64,000 nt of DNA from Dipteronia dyeriana. Its lineage: Eukaryota > Streptophyta > Magnoliopsida > Sapindales > Sapindaceae. The position numbers and the translations under genes were made by a program. The stretch lies in the NCBI GenBank assembly GCA_032871835.1, contig CM065300.1, positions 4,841,768 through 4,905,767 on the forward strand, in the 5' to 3' direction. This document shows positions 11,470 to 22,800 of this stretch, one piece after another (the stretch's first letter is position 1; each line of letters begins with the position of its first letter). Under the pieces are notes generated by a model. It had not been told where the DNA came from. It worked only from the letters and a program-made list of their open reading frames with translations, and did not search any database.

Positions 11470-14400
11470 GGAGAGGATTTGTTTCTGGTTGGTTGTGTGG
11501 ATTTCTCACTCGCCAATAGTGGAGTTACACGTGGTCCTGAGGAACTGGCCATCTCTTTTCGTTAAGATTTCGTTCTCCGTAAACTCCTCAAAAACCTTAA
11601 ATTCATGTCAGACCGGTGTTAGAAAATTTAAAAATTTAATTAGTTTAAATTTTAATTTAAATGATGTGATATTTAAGTTGTCAAAATCGTATAAAATATG
11701 GAAAGATACGATTAATGAAAAAATCATTTATCATAATATTTAAATTGAAATTTAATCAATTTTTTTGAATTAACTAACTTTAGTGTATAATAATTTGGAA
11801 AAAAAATAGACATTGCCTGTTACATTTTTCCATCCGACGGTCGTGAAGAAGACACTGACAGGCCCGAACAAAAACCCGATGTTGAGTTAGTAAGACGACT
11901 GTGTTCTTACTGTGATTCTTTCTTCTTCTTTTTTAAAACTAAAGAAAAAATAATATTTTTGTTCAATTTCTAATATAAATCTTGTGAAAACGTTAAATTT
12001 AATATAAATTTTAGGATGCCAATATAGATACCTATAAATATGATAAAGATAATTTAGTTTAATTAAAAATAAATCAAATATTAAATACCGATTAATTACA
12101 CACAAATCTTCAACTATATCTCTTTGTTAAAAAAAATTAAACTCTACTTAAACCCTATTTTTATTTCAAGTATCAAAATCTCTCATTATCATATAACAAA
12201 ATAATAGAAAAATGAATTTTTAGAGAGCTTTTTATGAACTTTATCGATAAATAAAAAGTGATAAGTAATTTTTTATTTATAAAGATAACTAACTATACAT
12301 ATCGTTTGTAAAATTTAGTGTGTTAATAACTTGAGAGGATTTATAAATAAATTGTATTAAAATGAATACATTCATTTAAATAAGGGTACTATTGGTATTA
12401 AGATAGTTGCTTATAGTATTGATTTAATTTTAAATTTTAGATATATATATATTTATAAATATGAATATATTTATCATATATATGGATGGTAATACGTACA
12501 TACATTACTGCACCCTGAAATTTATTTTGAATTTAGAAAAATATAATTAATATTAACCAATTTTTTTATCTTCATAATAATAAAAAATGTTAAAATATTG
12601 CGTGTGAAATCAAGAGTGTGTATCGGCACAGTTTGACGGTAAAATTCACTTTTTATATTCAAGTTGACAAGTCTTGGGTGTTATATCAAACAGGAGGAGT
12701 ATGTTATTATTGAATCAATTATTGTAATTGCAGTAGATTATAAGGTATTAATTCCCTCCGTCTAATTACTTATTTGCTTTATATATTTTGTTTAAATTAT
12801 TGTGATTTTTTAATTTAACAGAAAGAAATCATTTAAATTATTGTTTAAGATAAAGAGTCTTCAATATAATGACTGCCTCTAAAAAAATAAGAATATATTT
12901 ACTGATTAAAAAATATATTAAAAAAATGGTTTATGATCAATTGGGTGGAGGCAGCTGCCTACTGTTAGGTGAAAAAATATCCATTTTGTTCTACATAAAC
13001 CTACTTTTTACGTATGATAAAATCTTCTATACATTGGTTGTGAAAAACTCATCACTAAAAATGTATGCATCATATTCTATGTATCTATTCATCTATCTAA
13101 AGATTCTAAACCATGAATTATTATTTTTTTTACTTTTATTATTTGTAAGATTCAAATCGTTAATCTAAGAATCATTCGTTCAAATCTCAATTCAATCCAT
13201 CTATAAGAGCTAACGGCTAACAGCTAACACCGTCGTGACATATTTTCATGGGTTGTGTACACCACCTTTTTTATTTGTCTCAATTCTTTTTTCTTTTTTT
13301 TTTATCCAAACTAAGTAACTAACCTGTTGTTTATTTATTTTTGTTTGTAAGAGTTGTTTATTCTATTTTATTTTTTATATTAGTATATACAAATATACGA
13401 TATATATTTTTATCCACTCTACTTGTCATTTACTTTCCCAGTCGATTATCTGCTAGTTTGATATTCTCTCTGAAGACAATATTATTATGAGTGTGCATTG
13501 TCTTTTATCAACACTAATTTATTTTTAAAAAAATTATAATTAAAATATGGTCTCAAACACTGTTTTCGGTTATTGAATGATTTATAAATCAATCAAGACC
13601 CAATAACTAAAATTGTAAAAATGGTGCCCTCCATGATTCTATATGAACCATATTTTCGTGAATCGATAGTTCATTATATAGGTTTAAAGTTTAAAGGTGC
13701 ATTTTAGAATGATTTTGCAATCATTAAAATTGTTATCATATAATCAAAATGGTTTACATTTGTGTTTTATAGTGCTTGTTTTAAATAATAAGAACGGTTT
13801 TTTTTTTTTGATAAGAAAATAATAAGAACAGTTGTTAAGGTAAAAAAAAAACAAATAAAATATATTTTCACAAAAACACCAATCATACATGGTGGTTTTG
13901 TAATAATACTTTGTACATGTTTGTTAAGAAAATAATAATAATTTTTGTTCTTGTTAGTATAGATTCCGTAGATCTATTTGTGGCCAACTCTAAGTTATTT
14001 GATGAATAAAAATAAATTAATTAATTACACTGAAACTTTCCATATAGGAGTGCAAAATGCCAATTTAAGTTTCGTCCAATTCTGCAACCCAAAGTGATGA
14101 GGTCCTAGATCAATTAGAAAATTGGGAAAAAAAAATATTAAAAATCTAAGTGGTTGCTGACATTGAACAATACACAGTGAACACGGTTAATTATAAAAAA
14201 TAAAATAAAACATGTATCGATTGAAATACATAAAAGTATTTGTAATGAGATGGAAAGACTTACGGTCTCTAATTCAGACTCCTCAAATCATCAGTCATAC
14301 ATATATAAATACAACTTCTATACTGTAATTCTTGTATAATCTATAAATTATAATGAGATTGTGATATATAAAATCGGGTTTTTTTTTAGTTACATAAAGA

Positions 14401-14660
14401 AATAGATTTTATGTTTCAGAAGAAAAAAAAAAGGAAATTGGTAAGCATTCCACCGATACATAACCAAAGTGAAGAAGATATCCTTGAGAAAACAACAAAA
14501 AACAGTTCACAGACGTGCACCCAGAATCATTTCTTTGCCTAGAAATTGTCTATGATAATCCTAGTGATAAGATTTCAAAATATATATAGAATCTTTGCCA
14601 AATAACACTATTATTCTTCCTGTAATCATATATCAAAATGGCAAGTGATTAATTTATAAC
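11470..14660. repeat. Segmental duplication, copy 2 (partners at 21105-22310 and 3635-4344)
   Basis: From the 5' flank of the Rossmann gene onwards, this DNA matches 21105-22310 in the same order. Landmarks are GTTTCTGGTT, the TTCTTACTGTGATTC block, the GAGTGTGTATC block near 12616, GTTATTATTGAAT near 12702, the TTACTTATTTGCTTTAT block near 12766, then 13590-14240 (GGTTTACATTTGTG, ACATGGTG, CAAAATGCCAATTTAAGTTT, GTGGTTGCTGACATTGAAC). It is longer than copy 3. No gene is recognised; all short frames look accidental. Confidence 0.65.
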
Positions 14661-14666
14661 GTGAAG

Positions 14667-14943
14667 TATATATCAAACTATATATGTGCATGGGAGCTAG
14701 CGGAATATATTATATATATACACAGACCATTTAGTATGGCTAAGTATGAACCATTGAAGTTTGAGAAGAATCGCACAGAAATTGAAGACTCCATAATATA
14801 TACTCTTCACTTTTCAGGAGTTGGCTTCCTGGATTCAACTTCAAGGGCAGCTGAGGCATCATATATACCTGCAAGAGAATTTGGTAATTAAGACAACAAA
14901 TTAATATATATGTAGGAAATTATTAAAAGAATTCATTTATGTA
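14667..14943 (+). repeat. Highly conserved module, copy 2 (possible exon at 14818-14883)
   Basis: This is the partner of 4345-4617 at near identity. The AG|66 nt|GT layout is the same, and the 22-codon phase-0 reading is kept. An upstream open frame starting MAKYEPLKFEKN reads through the acceptor as an alternative. The function is unknown. Confidence 0.5.
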
Positions 14944-15472
14944 AGAGTGTAAGAAAATAAATTATTATTTCTTTTCAATTTAACTTAAATTAAAAGAATA
15001 AATATTTACTCAGAGTTAGATGGGTAAAAAGATGGTACATTCGAATTGGCTCAAGCACGTTTAATAAATATATATATATATATAAGGAATATTATATATT
15101 CGGAATTTCGGATTGATAATTTCAAAATATGGTATTTTAAATAATATAATAGTCTAATTTGCAATCCTTTTTCAAGTTTAATTCCAAAAACTTTTTTCAT
15201 CGCTTTATGCCCTATTGCATGGCTTTATTATACAATAGAAATGTCTCGCCCGGTGGGGCATAAAAGGACATGACCAAAATTCAAACTATAATTTTTGGAG
15301 CACAGGTGACAATTCTCACACTGTTTTTCAAAAAAAAAAAAAACCAATTAGTGTTCTTTTAGTTGGCAAAAAGTAATAATTCTTTTTTTTTTTTAAATGG
15401 TACAAGTAACTATCAGACAGTCACACCGTATATAAATGATTTTTTTAAATAATGTATGATCCCTATTTTTTT
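14944..15472. other. Intergenic DNA, AT-rich
   Basis: Poly-A and poly-T tracts and a short (TA)n run near 15069-15085 are all I see. There is no coding signal. Confidence 0.5.
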
Positions 15473-15660
15473 TTTATATAATGGGTTCACTTTGAAACTC
15501 GATTTTTCATTCACCCATTAATCATTTTGTGAATTTGGATATACCACATCTATGTTCTCAGAGAGGAAAATCGAATATACATTGATCTTCTATTTTCATG
15601 AAACCAATCGTACTTAAATGATACTCTCAAAACACGTGTTCATCATAAATTTTCCGACAC
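15473..15660 (-). mobile_element. LTR fragment, inverted relative to the one at 15941
   Basis: The reverse complement starts TGTCGGAAAATTTATGATG and aligns over about 190 nt with the start of the insertion at 15941 (TGTTGAAAAATTTGTGATA). Shared blocks include GTTTCATGAAAAT, ATCAATGTATATTCGA, ATTAATGGGTGAA and TCAAAGTGA. It is a 5' LTR stub of the same family. The two copies form an inverted pair about 280 bp apart. Confidence 0.65.
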
Positions 15661-15940
15661 TGCCTTCCCATGCCCAAACATCAATATGACAATTATGATA
15701 ATAATAAACCATGCAAAGGTAGCCACCAAAAACACAGATCAAAAACTGGTTTCTTGCATACCAATCAACGGGGGGGCCATATAAAATTTGTTGGATAGAA
15801 TAGAATAGTAGTCATAAAACCAATGATTTAATGTGTCTCTCCATTCAACTGTTGCCAACTATGATCACATACACATTACTAGGTTTCCAAATGCAAATCG
15901 ATTCCCTTCCTTTTCCCCAATCTCCATTATTTCAACTTTA

Positions 15941-17055
15941 TGTTGAAAAATTTGTGATAAACTTATGGATTGAGAGCGATATTTGAGTATGATAAGTTTC
16001 ATGAAAATGAAGAATCAATGTATATTCGAATTCTCCTTCGTGAGAGTTTCGAATTGGTATACTCAAACTCACAAATCGATTAATGGGTGAACGAGAATTT
16101 ACGTCTCAAAGTGAGTTTATTGTGTAAGGGAAAAAGAGCATCTCACATTGGTTGGATAAAGAACTTATATGTAGTATATGAGTAATTGTGTGATAGTAGC
16201 TTGTCAACATGTGTGGCATAGAGACTCTCTCTCGTGCACAGGGGGGTGGGGGTGGGGGTGCGAATCATGGACCTCAAACATTCGATTGCATGACTCATGT
16301 ATGGGAACGAATGCCGCTCCGGTTGGACCGTGAGAGTACAATCGAAATTTTGCTACTATTTTGAGTTTATTTTTTTCTTAAACCAGTTTGTTGATAAGGA
16401 AATAATTAATTATTTTCCCTAAGTCAAACGTTTTAAATGAATGATAAGGAAGAATGATAATTTCTATTTTTTGATTAAGGTAATTAATTTGAATTAAAGA
16501 AATAGTTTATTTCTGTTTTAAATTCTGATACTTACTTGATAACTAAGTAATCAGAATCAGTAATCAGTTTTGGATTCTGATACTTACTTGATCACTAAGT
16601 GATTAGAATCATTGATTAATCATGAATAAATCTTTTAGAAAATTATTATTTAATTAACTTTCCTTTATCATTTAAACACAGTAATCAAGCATTTTTCAAA
16701 TCAATCTCTTTGACTTCGGTTACATAAGAAACACTAGTCTACACTTCTAGAATATAATAATTCTTGCAATCCACGAAATTAGGAGTTCATTCATATCTCT
16801 TTTCGTTTTTCTTCTTCTTCTAAGCTTGGTAAGTTCGAACTTGATTCGAGTTCGCTGAGAGTGGTTGTGATTCACACTTCCACTGTTGAATCGTTGTATC
16901 ATGAGAGACAATCATTATGCACATACGGTGTTATATACGACGAAATTGTCTTAAGGACACCGTTTGAAACACGGGTCTCGATTCTCTAACCTTTATTTAC
17001 GTTTGTAATTTTCTATAAATTCAAACCAGATTGTTTTTATGTACTACAAACAATA
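15941..17055 (+). mobile_element. Solo-LTR-like insertion, about 1.1 kb
   Basis: The paralogous empty site at about 33280 reads TTTCAACTTTACAGTCC. Here the same site is split, with CTTTA at 15936-15940 and again at 17056-17060, so the 5-bp target duplication is CTTTA. The insertion starts TGTTGAAAAATTTG, has an LTR-like AGCATCTCACATTGGTTGGA block near 16138, and ends ACAAACAATA. That end is TA rather than the usual CA, so the last 3 nt may be decayed. There is no coding sequence. A stub of the same family lies inverted at 15473-15660. It may belong to Ty1/copia. Confidence 0.65.
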
Positions 17056-17138
17056 CTTTACGGTCCTCACCTATCTTTTGGGTTAATACAATTCTCTTTT
17101 GGGTTAATACAATTCTTTGCATTATTTCCAAACGTTTG

Positions 17139-17356
17139 AAAAGGAATAGCTTTAACCACGAGCTGTGGTGTGGTTGGTCACAACACCCTCAGTGAGGCGA
17201 ATGGTTCGGGCACTGCCACAGTTCGAACTCCACTGGAAGCACCTCGTGGCCAGGCTTTGCTGACCTTCCGGTTTAGTCCCTCTCATTAACAATCGGTTGC
17301 CGATTGAAGTGCGAGATGCCTCGTACGTCTAACAAAAAAAAAAAGGAATAGCTTTA
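17139..17356 (+). mobile_element. tRNA-derived SINE with 16-bp target duplication
   Basis: The body is 17155-17340. It is flanked by perfect copies of AAAAGGAATAGCTTTA at 17139-17154 and 17341-17356. A box-A-like TGTGGTGTGGTTGG lies near the start, and a good box B, GTTCGAACTCC, lies about 70 nt in, as in tRNA-type pol III promoters. The 3' end is an A run that merges with the target duplication. GC content is far above the surroundings. The paralogous locus near 33350 (GTAATAGCTCTAGACC) lacks it, confirming insertion after the segmental duplication. Confidence 0.85.
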
Positions 17357-17965
17357 CATACTTCATTTATTATTTTATTCTGAAATTTCGTAGGTCTATC
17401 AAATCAAACCCTACATACACGGTTGTATATATGCTCTCACAACGATGTTAGGAAAATTTTCAAATATATAAAATATGTATAATAAAACTTAAAAACATGA
17501 AAAGTGAAGTGAAGTGCACACCATCCGAATCTAAATGCTTAATATTTTCATTCGACAGATATATAGCATAAGACAAATATTTTTTATGTCACATTTAGGT
17601 TCACCTAGACAATCAAAAAAGGTTCGTCAATCCACCTACCAAACAATCATGGAAATCAGGGCAGTTGATTATTTTTACATTTTCCTTTTAAAGTTAAATC
17701 AAATGTCCTCTAATCTTCATAAATAACGTGTTTATTTAATTTTTTCCGTCAAGGTTTTAAAAGTTAATTTTATTTGATTATCTTCTTACCTACAACTCTC
17801 TTTTCTTTTTTTTTGAAAAATTACATAAACTAGTTATATTGGGAGGACATGAACCTATACAAAAATAGATGTGAGATGATTTACCACCGGACCAATCTTC
17901 TATTATCACCTACATGCTACAACTCTTACTATGGCGAAGAAACCAAAAACATCATGAATCTTAAA

Positions 17966-18593
17966 TAGAGATGCACATTTGGGAATTGGAGATGGATATA
18001 GGTATCCTCATTCCCGTCTCTACTTCCTAGGCCCTTCTCCTATCACCCTCACTCCCCTCCTCACGTTTCTCTATTTGGAGAAAATAGGGATGAGGAGTTT
18101 TAGGGGGAGGTATATCCATCTCCAACCCCAGTTTTCAATTTTTCCCGTATTTTCCCGTTTTTTTTTGTTTCCCCGTTTTCCCCGGTTCCTCATTGCTCTA
18201 TTTCCCCATTTAACTAAAAATTACAAATTAAACTAAAAAAAAACATTCCATTACAAATACAAAATAAAATTCATTAATGCATTACAAATACAAAGATATA
18301 TTATAATTATATATATATATATAATATAATATAATATAATAATACTTGTATATGTTTGGGGAAAATGGAGAAATGGGGATGGGGGACCTCCCCCCATCCC
18401 AAATCCTCATTTCAATATAATTGTGGGGAATTGGGGAATTGGGGAATTGGGCCCCCCATCCCCATTTCAATTTGGATGATTTTTATCCCCATCCCCCCCC
18501 CCCTCCCAATTTCCCCAATTTTCCCTAAAAAAATCCCCAAATAGGGATCATGATGCTGGGAATTGTGACCTCGGGAAAAAATATGCATATCTA
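17966..18593. mobile_element. hAT-like non-autonomous transposon (628 bp)
   Basis: The 8-bp target duplication ATCTTAAA flanks it at 17958-17965 and 18594-18601. The ends TAGAGATGCACATTT and (complement) TAGATATGCATATTT are short imperfect inverted repeats of hAT type. The inside is low complexity: C-rich runs with CCCCATCCCC on the left and GGGGAATTGGGGAATTGGG repeats on the right, plus an AT microsatellite near 18310. No transposase is present, so it would depend on an hAT transposase supplied elsewhere. Confidence 0.85.
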
Positions 18594-18713
18594 ATCTTAA
18601 AGCAATTTAAAGTTGGTTTTCTGTATTATTATTTCTTTCTTTTTATTATCATTATTAAAAATTACAATTTAAGATAGATAGACTTTTGGAATCAATACAT
18701 ATTTTATCGGTCG

Positions 18714-18888
18714 AGTCCATTTTTGCTCACCCCCACTTGAAGGTGGGTAAGCATTACCCCCCTCCCGTATGAATGACATGTGTCCATTGAAGAGGTAAAT
18801 TTATCCAAACACTATCATCTTTTGGGACAAATTTATCCCTCACTGGACACATGTTATCCATGCGGCAGAAGGTGAGCAAAAGTGAACT
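18714..18888. mobile_element. Small foldback MITE
   Basis: The ends AGTCCATTTTTGCTCACC and, on the other strand, AGTTCACTTTTGCTCACC pair with two mismatches. Further in, ACATGTGTCC pairs with GGACACATGT and AAATTTATCC occurs on both sides. The whole 175 bp can fold into a hairpin. No clear target duplication was found, so the superfamily is undecided. Confidence 0.6.
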
Positions 18889-19267
18889 CTTCATTTTATA
18901 ATTAAATTAATGGTCCTCATAAGGCAAAACGTCAAGGGTAATATATTTTAATGAGGCCCAATACGAACATGTGAGACAGAGTCAGTTGAAGGTATTGGAA
19001 TCCCTCAAATCTCTACAATTGATTCCAGAAATCATTTTTTACCCGAAAAATCTGGCTACACTATTGTTTCCTAATTTAACGAGAAACATTAAAGCAGAGT
19101 TTGATACTTTGATTAGCCGAAAAAAAAAAAGAAACTATAAGGCCTAATATATTTTAGTGAGGCCCAATATGGCCCAATTCAAATATGTTTAAGGGCTATA
19201 AGACAGAGCTATCTATTAAGGACTGTAAACACTGTAAGCCTTAGTCATAGGAAGAAAGAGGAGACCA
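18889..19267. promoter_or_regulatory. 5' flank of the F-box pseudogene
   Basis: The flank is AT-rich with two related blocks, AATATATTTTAATGAGGCCCAATA (about 18940) and AATATATTTTAGTGAGGCCCAATA (about 19147), suggesting a local duplication. GCCCAAT motifs like these are common in plant promoters, but no function can be assigned. Confidence 0.35.
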
Positions 19268-20565
19268 ATGGAGAAGATACATGGACACATTCCCGATCAT
19301 CTCATCCTCGATTTACTGCGTAGGCTCCCTGCAAAATCACTGGTGAGATTCAAGTGCGTTTCAAGTCATGGCTATCTTCTATTACCCAACTTAAACATCA
19401 TGAGGACGAATTCATTCTTTACTCTATTTTTGGCTTTTATTCAATCCATCTTGATCCTTATGCATCTGGTATCGAAGGCGTTGATCTTGGGTTTGGCATA
19501 AGAAATCTAGGCAACAAATTTATTACAATCGTTTCTTGTAATGGTTTGTTATGTTTCTATACCGCAGATCAAACCATCATATGGAATACATGGACATGAA
19601 GATACAAGACTGCATGTGTCATCACACGTTAAAATTTCAAGCGATGATAATCGATATGGATTTCTATATGGATTTGGTTGCGATCATTCCACCGATGATT
19701 ACATGATTGTGGGAAGTTTTCATAATCATTTTAGACCGATGGTGGAGATTTATTATCGTAAAACAGATTCCTGGCTGCAAATTAAACTGTTCCCGCTTGA
19801 TTTTTGGTTGGCACAAATTACCGATAGGGTATTTCGCGAATGGAGCTCTGTATTGACACGTACAATATATTCCCAATACGGAATACTATGAGCGGGGAGG
19901 AGTTTCCTACGATGATGATGATGTTTTAGATACCATCCTTTGTTTCGATTTAGTAGATCGGAAATTTAGTGTGATTGACCACCCGTTGATGATGAGGTAT
20001 GCAATAAACCAGTTTTTGATCTTTGAGTTCTTGGTGGCCACCTTTCCATGGTTTATTATGATCATAATTGTCATACTGACATTTGGGCATGGGAAGGCAA
20101 TAACGAGGGAACTTGGATCAAGTTGATGAGTATTCCATGTTTGAGGAGCAGTCCATATTTGGCTCCTGTTTTCTTGATGAACCATGGTCAACTTCTCTTG
20201 AAAACAATAAACATGAAGAATATATATTATAGTCCAATATTTGCAGATAGTTATTTCAAGACAAGATTGTTTGTTTACGAGCAAAAGCAGAAGGCTTTCA
20301 GAGAATTTGATATCGGTTCTCGCAAATTGATAACATATACAAAAAGTCTAGTTTCACCGGCTCATGATGCTGTAGATGACCGTGAGAGGTTAATGCATAT
20401 ATATATCTAACTATAATAATATGTTTGGATTGCACTTTGATTTCTGTTTTAAACTCCGATTGATTGTTTCCTATTTTTCTGATTAATTGCAGTCCCTTTT
20501 ATTGTCCGGGTCGAAGTGGTGTGGATGTAGCACAGGGGAGTGAAGCTATTCTCGATGAATGCATG
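19268..20565 (+). pseudogene. F-box protein with F-box-associated domain, frameshifted
   Basis: The start MEKIHGHIPDHLILDLLRRL and LPAKSLVRFKCVS form a typical plant F-box that would bind Skp1/ASK in an SCF ubiquitin ligase. Right after KCVS, one base is missing at about 19365: the usual CVSKSWL reading needs one more A. The frame then moves to WLSSITQLKHHE and on to VSCNGLLCFY. A second shift near 19590 returns to the first frame (RYGFLYGFGCD, the F-box-associated domain start), and a stop follows at 19891. Homology continues at 20048-20410 with YDHNCHTDIWAWEG, WIKLMSIP and LFVYEQKQKAF. A second exon probably runs 20493-20564. The gene resembles CPR1/CPR30-type F-box proteins. It is a likely pseudogene unless some shifts are assembly errors. 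Confidence 0.8.
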
Positions 20566-21104
20566 GTAATATTTGATTTAAAAGTGACTTAAACACTAAA
20601 AATATATATATATATATATATAGCTTTTGTTACTTCAATACATATTGATCTTAAAAAATACACATATTTTCCTGTATTTAGATGACAAATCTGCATTATT
20701 TGAAACTTATTGTGCACGAAGATGAAAATATATGTTTTTTTTAAACTATATTATTTTTGCTTATATAAGGGGATGTTCAAATCGCAACAACATTCTACTT
20801 TAAGGGTTGGAGAATATAAACAACAACTCAAACCAAAGATTTGTAGACATCTCTCTTCTGAATTCAATGCACATTGTAAGTCATCTACTTCACAGTTTCA
20901 TTACAATGGACTGTCAAGTTAGAATGATAAGATGAGGTTATGAGTTCGAGTCGAATGTGAGAGTCAGTGTGCAAAGCTTCACCAAATCAACTCAAGATTC
21001 TCGAGACTTCTTGATTGGTTTTTCATTTGAAGAATTTAGTTTTTTTTTCCCCTAAATATCTAAATTGGGAATTGTGATTTTTTTTGTTAATTTGCAGTTC
21101 GTTT
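20566..21104. other. 3' flank of the F-box pseudogene
   Basis: A (TA)n run at about 20604-20622 and AT-rich DNA. I see no gene. Confidence 0.4.
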
Positions 21105-22310
21105 CTATTATATATAAACCAATGCATTGCTTCTGGTTATGTGGATCTCTCAAGTCTCACCGCCCAATGGTTTTTTATTTGGTAAAATGATACCGTTCTT
21201 ACTATGATTCTTTTTTTTTAGAAAAAAAAAAGAATAATTATTACATTTAATAATATTTTTGTTGAATTTCCAATAGAAATCTTATAATTTTTAAAAAATT
21301 TATCATAAATTTTATTTTGAATTTAGAAACATAAAATAAGTATATATCTTATATTAACCTTTTTTTTTATCATCGTGTTAAAAAAATGTTAATATATTAA
21401 ATGAAAAATGAGGAGTGTGTATCACTACCCAATATGGTTAGATGGTAATTCATTTACCGACAACAGTAACATCCCAAATTCTAGTTGACGTACCACCTGA
21501 GAGGAGTGTGTTATTATTGAATTAATTATGGTAATCAACTACTAATTGCCTTACATTAGAAGGTATTCTCTCACCGTCACACTCTAGTTACTTATTTGCT
21601 TTATCTTATTTTGTTTAAATTATTGTGTTTTTTTTTACAGAAATAAATCATTTAAATTATTGTTAAAGATCAAGAGTTTTCATTACAATGACTGGCTTTA
21701 TGAAAATTGGTTAAAATAATTGTAAAACCGGTGGCTCTAATTCTATAGGAACCATATTTTGGTGAATCAGTACTAATTAAGTTCAATAGATTGGTTTAAG
21801 GTTAAAGGAGATTTTTAGAATGAGTTTGCTATCATTCAAATTGTTTTCATACAATCAAAATGGTTTACATTTTTACGTTATTATAGTGCTTAATTGAAGT
21901 AATAAGAACATTTTTTGTAAGAAAAAAAAAACATATAAATATACTTTCACACAAACACCAAATCATACATGGTGCTTTTAGACTTTGTACATAGTTTTGT
22001 TTAAAAAATAATTATTTTAGTATTTTCTTGATATCATAGATTCTTTTGATTTCTTTGTTGCCGAATCTAAGTTATTTGATGAATAAAAATAAATAAATAA
22101 ATTACACTAAAAAAATTCTATGCAAAATGCCAATTTAAGTTTTGTCCAATTCTGCTAACCAATTGGTGAGGTTCTAGATCAATTATAAAATTGGAAAAAA
22201 ATAAAATAAAAAAATCAAAGTGGTTGCTGACATTGAACGTTAATACAAGGTGAACAAAGTTAATTTAACAAATGAAATTATTTTTCTTGATTGAAATACA
22301 TAAAAGTACT
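21105..22310. repeat. Segmental duplication, copy 3
   Basis: It is collinear with 11470-14240 in a shorter form: the DNA between about 12900 and 13590 of copy 2 is missing here. Matching blocks include TATGTGGATCTCTCAAG, GAGGAGTGTGTATC, TTATTATTGAATTAATTATGGTAAT, CATACATGGTG and GTGGTTGCTGACATTGAACG. No gene is recognised. Confidence 0.65.
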
Positions 22311-22536
22311 AATTTTAGGGCCAACAAAGCATCTAAAATGCTTTTTAAAAGTAGTCAATGTGAGATTTTAAAGTAAGTGCTCGTGTAAAACATATTTTGT
22401 ACTTGATCACGTTTTTTTTTTTTTGTGAAATAAATGTTTTTGTTTTGTACTTCACTATATCTTCTTCTTCTTTTTAAGAATTACCGCTCTTAGGATTAGA
22501 CGGTATGATTAGGTATGATTAGATACTACATGTAGG

Positions 22537-22800
22537 ATAACTACTTCCATAAACTCAAAGAAAACTCAAAGAAAACTCATGTATCGGTTCGGATAACTAC
22601 TTCCATAAATTCAAAGAAAACTCCACACACATACTATTATCTCTGTTAAGCTTTTCACATCTACATTTCACAATATTACAATATGTAACTCATGTGTCGG
22701 TTCGGATAACTACTTCCATAAACTCAAAGAAAACTCCACACACATACTATTATCTCTGTTAAGCTTTTCACATCTACATTTCACAATATAATATGTGATC
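22537..22800. repeat. 113-bp tandem repeat, about 2.3 copies
   Basis: The unit starting CATGTATCGGTTCGGATAAC at 22578 recurs at 22691 at near identity. A partial copy (GGATAACTACTTCCATAAAC) precedes it near 22537, and a diverged one follows near 22800. Each unit has TTCGGATAACTACTTCCATA and TTAAGCTTTTCACATC. The surroundings carry a header-like GATTCGAACTCTTGA (22866), often seen near retroelement remnants. Confidence 0.8.

Larger units (their letters stand above)
15775..17720. repeat. Segmental duplication (partner 33130-34300), carrying two later insertions
   Basis: 15775-15940, 17061-17138 and 17357-17720 match 33130-33280, 33290-33360 and 33940-34300 in order. Landmarks are TGGATAGAATAGAATA, AATGATTTAATGTGT, CCCCAATCTCCATTATTTCA, GGTTAATACAATTCTTTGCA and CGTCAATCCACCTACC. 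Between the matching parts this copy carries a 1.1-kb LTR-like insertion and a SINE, both absent from the partner. The partner instead carries about 0.57 kb of unique DNA. No gene is recognised in either copy. Confidence 0.75.

Noticed and set aside
12869..13168. 99-codon frame in the duplicated segment
   Set aside because: It is Tyr/Leu/Ile/Lys-rich as expected from AT-rich DNA and is not kept in the other copies.
17155..17340. A functional tRNA gene
   Set aside because: Box A and B-like motifs are present but no cloverleaf can be drawn. The A-tail and target duplications show a SINE.
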